DNA of 17,679 bases from JADJQU01 sp035490315. GTDB taxonomy: Bacteria > Planctomycetota > UBA1135 > GCA-002686595. This document shows, in pieces, positions 6,803 to 13,236 of the stretch. The stretch covers positions 1 through 17,679 of the forward strand of contig DATHET010000298.1 in NCBI GenBank assembly GCA_035490315.1, written 5' to 3'. Made by a program: the position numbers and the translations under genes. Position 1 is the first letter of the stretch; each line of letters begins with the position of its first letter. The notes beneath the pieces were generated by a model, which was given only the letters and a program-made list of their open reading frames with translations, did not search any database and was not told where the DNA came from.

Positions 6803-7224
6803 ACGAGCGTCGGATCCGCGTGCTCATCGGCAAGCCCGGCCTAGACGGCCACGACCGCGGCGCCAAGATCGTCGCGACCGCGCTGCGCGATCACGGCATG
6901 GAAGTGGTCTACACCGGCCTGCACCAGACTCCGGAGATGATCGCGGAGGTCGCGGTCCAGGAGGACGTCGACGTCGTCGGTCTGTCGATCCTTTCCGGCG
7001 CGCACATGTCGCTCTTCCCGCGCGTGCGCAAGGAGCTGGTGGCGCGCAACATGGGTCACGTGGTGCTCACCGGAGGCGGGATCATCCCGGCCGAGGACGT
7101 CACGGCGCTCGAGCAGGACGGCTTCACCAAGCTGTTCGGCCCCGGCACGCGCACCGAGGACATCGCCGTCTGGATCCAGGGCGAGATGGAACGACGCTGG
7201 AAAGCGGAAGGCAGTTCGCGATGA
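6799..7224 (+). CDS. icmB: Cobalamin-binding small subunit of the acyl-CoA mutase
   Basis: This is a stand-alone B12-binding domain of 141 residues, the normal size for IcmB or archaeal-type MCM small subunits. LDGHDRG at 15-21 gives the DxHxxG motif (Asp16, His18, Gly21), whose histidine is the lower axial cobalt ligand. LSILSGAHMSLFP and VVLTGGGIIP are the loops that hold the nucleotide tail. The start is GTG 6799, overlapping the small membrane protein stop (GTGA); an upstream in-frame start at 6754 would add 15 residues unlike the family. It pairs with the 4923-6602 subunit. The small subunit alone does not reveal the substrate. Its stop overlaps the next gene (ATGA). Confidence 0.92.
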   Translation: MNERRIRVLIGKPGLDGHDRGAKIVATALRDHGMEVVYTGLHQTPEMIAEVAVQEDVDVVGLSILSGAHMSLFPRVRKELVARNMGHVVLTGGGIIPAEDVTALEQDGFTKLFGPGTRTEDIAVWIQGEMERRWKAEGSSR

Positions 7225-7526
7225 GCAGTGGTGATTCGCCCGAGATCCTGAACATCGAAGAAGCCGCCGCGCTGCTCGGCGTCAGCATCAAGACCTTCAA
7301 CAAGGTGCTGCACAGCCAGAGCCTGCCCGCGCGCAAGATCGGCCGCGAATGGAAGTTCTCGCGCCGCGCCCTGATCGCCTGGGTCGGCAGCGGCAATTCG
7401 GCATCCTTCTACCGCGACGGAGCCGGCACGGCTGAAGACGCTCAAGCCTCCGACGACTCGCGGCCGACTACACCGGCGACGGCCAAGTCTCGTCGCACCG
7501 CCGGGTGGCGCATCGATTTCGATTGA
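7221..7526 (+). CDS. Small excisionase-type (MerR-like) helix-turn-helix protein
   Basis: A 101-residue protein. Residues about 8-55 form a winged HTH of the excisionase/HTH_17 class: ILNIEEAAALLGVSIKTFNK, then LPARKIGREWKFSRRALIAW. Residues 56-101 are rich in Ala, Ser, Thr and Asp with no clear fold, ending in GWRIDFD. No integrase or phage gene is nearby, so an excisionase function is unlikely. The ATG overlaps the B12-subunit stop (ATGA), and GGAAGG lies nine bases upstream, so it is coupled to the mutase genes. The sensible inference is a local transcription regulator of the acyl-CoA cluster, with unknown target and ligand. HTH family call firm, role open. Confidence 0.8.
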   Translation: MSSGDSPEILNIEEAAALLGVSIKTFNKVLHSQSLPARKIGREWKFSRRALIAWVGSGNSASFYRDGAGTAEDAQASDDSRPTTPATAKSRRTAGWRIDFD

Positions 7527-7577
7527 GCCGCCCACCAGACCACACCTCGACGCGACCAACAGGTTTTCCACGCATTC

Positions 7578-8741
7578 ATGATCACGCTGCCTGAGATCAA
7601 GCACTCCCTCGACCTGACCGAGGATCAACAGATGATCCGCGACATGGTCCGCGATTTCGCCCTGCGCGAAGTCGCGCCCCTGGCGCACGACGTCGACGAG
7701 CACCATCGCTTCGACCTGGGGGTCTGGAAGCGCATCGTCGAGCTCGGCTTGCCCGGCATTCCATTCGATGAATCCGTCGGCGGCTCCAACGGCGGCACGC
7801 TCGCCTACATCCTCGCCGTCGAGGAGCTCGCCAAGGTCTGCGGCTCGACGTCGCTGACCCTCGCGGCCCACGTCTCGCTCGGCACTTACCCCATCTATGC
7901 CTGGGGCGGCGACAAGCTGATGCGCGAGTATGTGCCGCGCCTGATCTCCGGCGAGTACATGGGCGCCTACGGCTTGACCGAGCCCAACGCGGGCTCCGAT
8001 TCCGGCGGCACCGAGACCAATGCGCGCGCCGCCGGCGGCGAATGGGTGCTCAACGGCCGCAAGTGCTTCTGCACCAACGCGAACTACGCCGGCTCCTTCA
8101 TTATCACTGCGGTCACTGATCGCAGCCTGGGCTCGAAGGGCATCAGCGCCTTCGTCGTGCCGCGCAAGACCGCCGGCTTCTCGGTCGAGCCCGGCGAGAA
8201 GAAGCTCGGCATGCGCGGCTCCGATTGGGGCAGCCTGGTGTTCGAGGACGCGCACATCCCGAAGGACCACCTGCTCGGCCCGCCCGAGGACGGCTTCAAG
8301 ACGTTCATGAAGACGCTCGACGGCGGGCGGATCTCGATCGGAGCTCTGTCGCTGGGCATCGCCGAAGGAGCTTTCGACTGCGCGCGCACCTACGCCAGCC
8401 AGCGCGAGGCGTTCGGCGGAACGCTGAGCGATCTGCAAGCGGTGCAATTCAAGCTCGCCAACATGGCCCTCGACATCGAGGCGGCGCGCCACCTCGTCTA
8501 CCATTCCGCGCGGCTCAAGGACGCGGGCCAGCCTTATTCGAAGGAAGCCGCGATGGGCAAGCTCTTCGCGTCGGAATGCGCGATGCGCGTCACCTACGAT
8601 GCGATCCAGATCTACGGCGGCATGGGCTACAGCCGCGAGTATCCCGTCGAGCGCATGTGGCGCGACGCGAAGCTGTGCGTGATCGGCGAGGGCACCAGCG
8701 AGATCCAACGTCTGATCATCGCGCGCCATATCCTGCGCTGA
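7578..8741 (+). CDS. Acyl-CoA dehydrogenase 2
   Basis: A second FAD-dependent acyl-CoA dehydrogenase (387 residues). It has YGLTEPNAGSDSGGTET, LDGGRISIGALSLGIAEGAF, IYGGMGYSREYPVERMWRDA and GEGTSEIQRLIIARHIL, with Glu371 at the catalytic-base position. It differs clearly from acyl-CoA dehydrogenase 1, including an IGEG rather than IYEG active-site context. It is thus a divergent paralogue, not a recent duplicate. It begins 51 bases after the HTH gene, with only a weak AGG upstream of ATG 7578. With an isobutyryl-CoA mutase next door, one dehydrogenase could serve the straight-chain substrate and the other a branched one (isobutyryl- or 2-methyl-branched CoA). Sequence alone does not settle which. 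Confidence 0.9.
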   Translation: MITLPEIKHSLDLTEDQQMIRDMVRDFALREVAPLAHDVDEHHRFDLGVWKRIVELGLPGIPFDESVGGSNGGTLAYILAVEELAKVCGSTSLTLAAHVSLGTYPIYAWGGDKLMREYVPRLISGEYMGAYGLTEPNAGSDSGGTETNARAAGGEWVLNGRKCFCTNANYAGSFIITAVTDRSLGSKGISAFVVPRKTAGFSVEPGEKKLGMRGSDWGSLVFEDAHIPKDHLLGPPEDGFKTFMKTLDGGRISIGALSLGIAEGAFDCARTYASQREAFGGTLSDLQAVQFKLANMALDIEAARHLVYHSARLKDAGQPYSKEAAMGKLFASECAMRVTYDAIQIYGGMGYSREYPVERMWRDAKLCVIGEGTSEIQRLIIARHILR

Positions 8742-8748
8742 GCCTGCG

Positions 8749-9630
8749 ATGGGAGTCTCCGGTGCGAGCTTCACTCCGCGCCGTCTGCAGGTCGGCCTGT
8801 GGCTGATCACCGAGCTTTCCGACGGATTCTTCCGCCTCGACGGCGGATCGATGTGGGGCGTGGTGCCGGCGAAGATCTGGCGCAAGCTCACGCCTCCGGC
8901 CGCGGACAATACGATCCGACTCGCTCTGCGACCCTTCCTCGCCGAGCGCGGTCGCGACAAGGTCCTGATCGAGGGCGGCGTCGGCCAGCGCTGGGATGCG
9001 AAGTGGAGCGGGATCTACCAGATGGAGCCGCATCCAACCTTGGCGGAGTCCCTGGCTCGCGCGGGCGTCGCCGTCACGGAGATCACGCATGTCGTCGCGA
9101 CTCATTGCCACTGGGATCACATCGGAGGCCTGGTGGTTTCGCAAGAGGGTCTTCTCGCGCCGTTGTTTCCGAACGCGCGGCATTTCGCGCCGCGGATCGA
9201 GATCGAGATGGCGAAGAAGCCGGGCCACGCGCGCGCGGCGAGCTATCGCGCCGAGGACGTGCTGCCGATCGAAGCGGCGGGGCTGCTCGAGGGCTTCGAA
9301 GGGGACTTCGAGGTGCTCCCGGGCCTGATCGCGCACACGCTCGGCGGCCACTCGGATGGAGTCGGCGTCGTGACCCTTGGGCTCGGCAGCGAGGATTGCG
9401 CGATTTTCTGGTCGGACGTCGTGCCGACCACGCACCACGTCGAGCCCGCGTACATCATGGCGTATGACATCGACGTCGTGCGCTCCTTCGAAGTCCGCTC
9501 GGAGTGGATCCGCCGCGCGGCGAGCGAAGGCTGGACTGGGTTGTTCTACCACGACGAGCAGCACGCCTTTGCGCGCATCGTGTCCGAGGGGAAGCGCTTC
9601 GCGTGCAGGCCGCTCGAGATGGCGCGATGA
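8749..9630 (+). CDS. MBL-fold metallo-hydrolase
   Basis: A 293-residue metallo-beta-lactamase-fold hydrolase with a complete dinuclear metal site: HCHWDH at 119-124 (His119, His121, Asp123, His124), His201 in GGHSDG, Asp223 in WSDVV, and His268 in FYHDE. There is no signal peptide, so it should be cytoplasmic. The gene starts seven bases after acyl-CoA dehydrogenase 2 and is probably in the same transcript. The fold covers thioesterases, lactonases, glyoxalase II-like enzymes and others. Nothing seen picks out the substrate, though an acyl-CoA or lactone role would suit the neighbours. Fold and metal site sure, function unassigned. Confidence 0.85.
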   Translation: MGVSGASFTPRRLQVGLWLITELSDGFFRLDGGSMWGVVPAKIWRKLTPPAADNTIRLALRPFLAERGRDKVLIEGGVGQRWDAKWSGIYQMEPHPTLAESLARAGVAVTEITHVVATHCHWDHIGGLVVSQEGLLAPLFPNARHFAPRIEIEMAKKPGHARAASYRAEDVLPIEAAGLLEGFEGDFEVLPGLIAHTLGGHSDGVGVVTLGLGSEDCAIFWSDVVPTTHHVEPAYIMAYDIDVVRSFEVRSEWIRRAASEGWTGLFYHDEQHAFARIVSEGKRFACRPLEMAR

Positions 9631-9715
9631 GCGTTCCCTGCGCTTACGACTCGCGAGCGTGGGCTGGCGCGGATCCATGCTCGCGCGATGTGGTCACGGG
9701 AAGTAGAAGAGCGCC

Positions 9716-10888
9716 GTGAGGGTCCTGATGATCAGCGGCGATCGGCTGACCGCCGCCGGCGGCAAGGGGCCGCTGTACGAGACGCAGCGCGGATTCTCGC
9801 GCTACTTCGAGCGCGTCGACATCCTGCTGCCTCGACCGGACCGGCCGGTGACGACGCGTGAGATCCTGGGCAACGTGCATCTGCATCCCGCCGATCGCGG
9901 GCGCGCGGGGCTCGTCGATTTCTGGAAGCGGCGCGGCGGCGAGCTGATCCGCGAAACGAAGCCGGGGCTGATCGTCAGCCACGACTATGGCTTGTTCCAG
10001 ACCGGACGCGCGGCCGCGGCGCTTTCGCGCGCGAGCGGAGTGCCGTATCTCTCGGAGATCCACGGCGTGCCGGGGTATCCGATCGCTTCGGATCTGCGCG
10101 AGCGATTCAAGCTGGCGGCGACGAAGCTCTACCTGCGCTGGGCCAGCGATCGCGCTCGCGCTTTCCGCGTGGTCAACAGCGCCGAGCTCGTGCCCTTCCT
10201 GGAATCGCAGGGCGTGCCCGCGGAAAAAATCCTCGTGCTGCGCGCGCTGTACATCGATCTCGGCACGTTCCGTCGAGTCGAGGCGCCGATCACGCGCGAG
10301 CAGGACATCGTCTGGGCCGGCCGCTTCGATGCGAACAAGGGCCTGGAGCTGATCGTCGACGCGATCGCTCTCGCGAAATCGCGCGGCCGACGCCGAAGCG
10401 TCTTGCTCATCGGCAAGGGCCCGTTGGAGAACGTGATCCGCGAGCGAGCGCGCAGCCGCGGAGTCGAGGACCTGGTCGCGATCCGCGGCTGGACGGATTC
10501 GAAGCTCGAGCTCGCCGAGGCTTATCGCAGGAGCGGCCTGGTGGTCTGCGCTTCCGGTTGCGAAGGCGGGCCGCGCTCGACGGTCGAGGGCATGGCCTGC
10601 GGCATTCCGGCGGTCAGCACGCCGGTCGGCATGATGAAAGAGCTGATCCGCGACGGCGAGAACGGCTGGCTGTGCGGTTTCGATGCTGCGAGCCTCGCGG
10701 CGGCTTTCGAGCAGGTGCTCGGCGCCGAATCGCGCCGCGCCGCGATGGGGATCCAGGCCTGCGCCGACGTGCAGCCGTTCGAGTACGAGCGCACGATCCG
10801 CGACTACGCGGCAGGCTTGCATGGCATCGCCGGCGAGACCATGCCGGCCAGCCCGCGCCCGGCCTTCGAGGCGGCGGGGGCGAGCTAG
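9716..10888 (+). CDS. GT4-family glycosyltransferase
   Basis: A retaining GT-B glycosyltransferase of 390 residues. The C-terminal nucleotide-sugar domain shows WAGRFDANKGLELIVDAI (200-217), LLIGKGPLENVIRERA, and the EX7E motif with Glu283 and Glu291 in CEGGPRSTVEGMACGIPAV. The N-terminal domain starts MRVLMISGDR, with a glycine-rich TAAGGKGP loop and an EIHGVPG acceptor-side segment. The start is GTG 9716, with AGAAGA four to five bases upstream. It follows the MBL gene by 85 bases. The donor sugar and acceptor are unknown, and no other envelope or polysaccharide gene is close, so its link to the acyl-CoA genes may be only positional. Confidence 0.87.
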   Translation: MRVLMISGDRLTAAGGKGPLYETQRGFSRYFERVDILLPRPDRPVTTREILGNVHLHPADRGRAGLVDFWKRRGGELIRETKPGLIVSHDYGLFQTGRAAAALSRASGVPYLSEIHGVPGYPIASDLRERFKLAATKLYLRWASDRARAFRVVNSAELVPFLESQGVPAEKILVLRALYIDLGTFRRVEAPITREQDIVWAGRFDANKGLELIVDAIALAKSRGRRRSVLLIGKGPLENVIRERARSRGVEDLVAIRGWTDSKLELAEAYRRSGLVVCASGCEGGPRSTVEGMACGIPAVSTPVGMMKELIRDGENGWLCGFDAASLAAAFEQVLGAESRRAAMGIQACADVQPFEYERTIRDYAAGLHGIAGETMPASPRPAFEAAGAS

Positions 10889-10902
10889 AGTTTCCTCGGG
10901 CC

Positions 10903-11661
10903 ATGCGCATCGTCTCCCTCTGCCCCAGCTTGACCGAGCTCGTCTTCGATCTCGGCCGTGGCGAGGATCTCGTGGGCATCACGGACTGGTGCGTGCATCC
11001 AGCCGACCAAGTGGGCGCGGTCGAGAAGCTCGGCGGGACGAAAACGCCGAAAATCCCGCGCATCCTCGAGCTCGCGCCGGACATCGTCCTGATGAACGAG
11101 GAGGAGAACCGCATCGAGGACGCTCAGGCGCTCGAGAAGGGTGGCTTGCGGCTGCACGTCTCCATGCCGCGCGATGCATCGGCCACCGCGGAGATGGTGC
11201 GCTCGATCGGCGCGGCGCTCGAGCGGCCGGAGGACGCGGAGCGCATCGCTTCCGACATCGAGGCACGCACGCGGCGCGTCGTGGCAAACGCGCGGGGAAA
11301 GACCCTCGTCACCTGGGCTTACCTGATCTGGCGCAAGCCGTGGATGAGCGTCAACCGCGACACTTTCGTCTCTGCGCTGCTCGATCAAGCGGGCGGGAAG
11401 AACGTGTTCGCCGACTCAGCCGAGCGCTACCCGACGATCGAAGTCTCCGATCTGATCGCGAAGGCCCCGCAGGTCGTGTTCCTTTGCACGGAGCCCTTCC
11501 CTTTCAAGGACAAGCACCGCGACGAGCTCGCGTCCCTGACGGGCTTCGATCACGAGCGTTTCGTGATCGCCGACGGCGAGCTGCTTTCCTGGCACGGCTC
11601 GCGCACACCGCGCGGCATCGACTACGCCGAGAGCCTGATCGCCGCCGCGCGCGCGCACTGA
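10903..11661 (+). CDS. BtuF-like helical-backbone metal/cobalamin-binding protein, no signal peptide
   Basis: A 252-residue protein of the periplasmic-binding fold used for vitamin B12 and iron-chelate capture (COG0614/BtuF type). It starts directly at MRIVSLCPSLTELVFDLG, the first strand of the mature fold. Other typical segments are LVGITDWCVHP, ILELAPDIVLMNEEENR and SVNRDTFVSALLDQAGGKNV. There is no signal peptide, lipobox or membrane helix, so as read it would stay in the cytoplasm, and no permease or ATPase genes accompany it. TAGAGT at 10886-10891 resembles a -10 element. If used, it would give an almost leaderless message, in keeping with the absence of a ribosome site. A link to the B12-dependent mutase upstream is suggestive but unproven. 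Confidence 0.8.
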   Translation: MRIVSLCPSLTELVFDLGRGEDLVGITDWCVHPADQVGAVEKLGGTKTPKIPRILELAPDIVLMNEEENRIEDAQALEKGGLRLHVSMPRDASATAEMVRSIGAALERPEDAERIASDIEARTRRVVANARGKTLVTWAYLIWRKPWMSVNRDTFVSALLDQAGGKNVFADSAERYPTIEVSDLIAKAPQVVFLCTEPFPFKDKHRDELASLTGFDHERFVIADGELLSWHGSRTPRGIDYAESLIAAARAH

Positions 11662-11686
11662 CACCGCGCTCGGGTAAGGCTACGGT

Positions 11687-12673
11687 TCAAGATGGCGGTG
11701 GAATACCGGGTACCAGCTCGTCCGGCAGTTTGAAGACGATCGACTCGCGTTTGCCGTCCATTTCGTGGATGGCGTGGACGCCGAGGGAGCGCAGGCGGTC
11801 GAGGACTTTGGCGACCACGGCTTCGGGGGCGGAGGCGCCGGCGGTGAGGCCGATGCGCATTCCAGGGCGGAACCAGGTCGGATCGAGGTTGCGCTCGTCG
11901 TCGATCAGGTGGGCTGGCACGCCCTTGCGCTCGCCGAGCTCGCGCAGACGGTTGGAGTTCGAGGAGTTCTGCGAGCCGACGACCAGCAGCAGGTCGATCG
12001 AGCCGCTCATCTCGCGTACGGCGTCCTGGCGATTCTGCGTCGCGTAGCAGATGTCCTTGAGCGCGGGTCCCTTGATCTCGGGGAAGCGTCGGGTCAGGGC
12101 CTCGATCACTTCGCGCGTGTCATCGACCGAAAGCGTGGTCTGGGTCACATAGGCCAGGCGCGCGGGATCCTTGACGCGCAACTGCTCGACTTCCTCGACG
12201 GTCGAGAGCACGTGGACCGGACCCTCGATGCGACCGCGCGTGCCTTCGACCTCGGGGTGGCCGGGGTGGCCGACCAGGATCACTTCCCTGCCGGAGTGCT
12301 CGTAGCGCTGGGCCTGGTCGTGGACTTTCGTGACCAGGGGACAGGTCGCGTCGATCACGCGCAAGGAGCGCGAATTGCCTCTCTTGACGATATCGGCCGC
12401 GACGCCGTGGGCGCTGAACACCGTCACCGAGCCCTCGGGAATCTGCTCGAGCGAATCGACGAAGACCACGCCGCGCGCGCGCAGGTCCTCGAGGACGTGC
12501 TTGTTGTGCACGATCTCGTGCAGCACGAACACGGGAGCGCCGTACTTCTCCAGCGCGCGCTCGACGATCTCGATCGCGCGGTCGACACCGGCGCAGAAAC
12601 CGCGCGGTTGAGCGAGCAGGACTTCCATGGCGAAATCGTTCTTCGGCGCTTGGATCGGCTCGGCCATGGACAT
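11687..12673 (-). CDS. ispH: 4-Hydroxy-3-methylbut-2-enyl diphosphate reductase
   Basis: This is the last enzyme of the MEP isoprenoid pathway. It is a cytoplasmic iron-sulfur enzyme reducing HMBPP to IPP and DMAPP. The three cluster cysteines are present (Cys27 in RGFCAGVDRAI, Cys111 in DATCPLV, Cys209 in DICYATQNRQ), as are His56, His89 and His139 and the proton-relay Glu141 in GHPGHPEVEG. TQTTLS and SQNSSNSNRL also match. ATG 12673 gives 328 residues with an AGG six to eight bases upstream; the family core starts at MEVLLAQPRGF (ATG 12628), so about 15 N-terminal residues are an extension. It ends 25 bases from the convergent BtuF-like gene with no clear terminator between. The upstream ferredoxin is a plausible electron donor. 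Confidence 0.95.
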   Translation of the reverse strand: MSMAEPIQAPKNDFAMEVLLAQPRGFCAGVDRAIEIVERALEKYGAPVFVLHEIVHNKHVLEDLRARGVVFVDSLEQIPEGSVTVFSAHGVAADIVKRGNSRSLRVIDATCPLVTKVHDQAQRYEHSGREVILVGHPGHPEVEGTRGRIEGPVHVLSTVEEVEQLRVKDPARLAYVTQTTLSVDDTREVIEALTRRFPEIKGPALKDICYATQNRQDAVREMSGSIDLLLVVGSQNSSNSNRLRELGERKGVPAHLIDDERNLDPTWFRPGMRIGLTAGASAPEAVVAKVLDRLRSLGVHAIHEMDGKRESIVFKLPDELVPGIPPPS

Positions 12674-12734
12674 TCCAGACCTGTCAGGCGCACTGGGAAC
12701 GGCGGGGGAGACTAGGGAGTCCCCCGCGCGGTTG

Positions 12735-13145
12735 CTAGTGCGGCGCCTCCTTGGCGTGGTTGCGGTTCCAATCCGGGATCTCGACCACGAGAGGGACGCT
12801 GCCATCCGCGACGCATTGGCAGGCGAGGCGCGAGTACGGCGTCAAGCCCGGCGCGTTGTCGAGCTGGTCGAGCTCGTCGTCGCTCGCCTCGGAGCAGGAT
12901 TCCAAGCCCTCGCGCACGATCACGTGGCAGGTCGAGCAGGCGCAGACTCCGCCGCAGGCGTGGTCGATCTCGACTCCATTGCCGAGGGCGATCTCCAGGA
13001 TCGAGCCCTTCAAGCCGTCGCGCGAATAGGGGAGCTTCGCGGGATCGACCTCGATGCACCGGCCCTCGGGCTTGAAGGTCAGCGAATAGGGCTGCGTGGG
13101 CAGCTTGAGCTTCGGCGGAGGTAGGAAAGGGTTGGTGCCGCCCAT
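12735..13145 (-). CDS. fdx: 2Fe-2S ferredoxin (adrenodoxin/ISC-Fdx type)
   Basis: A 136-residue ferredoxin. The four ligands have exact ISC-type spacing: Cys64, Cys70 and Cys73 in DHACGGVCACSTCHV (C-x5-C-x2-C), then Cys109, 36 residues on, as in E. coli Fdx. NGVEIDHAC and LTPYSRLACQC are typical. A proline-rich N-terminal extension of about 20 residues (NPFLPPPKLKLPTQ) precedes the beta-grasp fold. The gene lies 61 bases upstream of ispH on the same strand. IspH needs two single electrons from a ferredoxin or flavodoxin, so this is a likely donor pair. No iscSUA, hscA or hscB gene is nearby, so a role in cluster assembly is less supported here. ATG 13145 has no obvious ribosome site. Confidence 0.9.
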   Translation of the reverse strand: MGGTNPFLPPPKLKLPTQPYSLTFKPEGRCIEVDPAKLPYSRDGLKGSILEIALGNGVEIDHACGGVCACSTCHVIVREGLESCSEASDDELDQLDNAPGLTPYSRLACQCVADGSVPLVVEIPDWNRNHAKEAPH

Positions 13146-13187
13146 GGTGGGTGCTGGTCCGGTCGGAGCCGGGCAATCGAATCCTTG

Positions 13188-13193
13188 ATTCTA
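13188..13193 (-). promoter_or_regulatory. Possible -10 element for the fdx-ispH unit
   Basis: On the minus strand TAGAAT (consensus TATAAT, one mismatch) lies in the 91-base gap between the helicase stop and the ferredoxin start. It is partly overlapped by an inverted repeat GAATC-CTT-GATTC at 13179-13191, which could be an operator. There is no clear -35. Read by eye, low certainty. Confidence 0.35.
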
Positions 13194-13236
13194 GGCCGTG
13201 CGGATCCGTTCTGAGGATCGCAGCCGGGAACTGGTC

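Noticed and set aside
7221..7526. Phage or integrative-element excisionase
   Set aside because: The HTH class matches, but no integrase, attachment site or other phage gene is visible, and the gene is coupled to metabolic genes.
9627..9719. 30-codon frame overlapping the MBL stop (ATGA) and the glycosyltransferase start (GTGA)
   Set aside because: The double overlap is attractive, but the peptide (starts MSVPCAYDSRAW) has no recognisable features, and stop-free stretches of this size are common by chance here.
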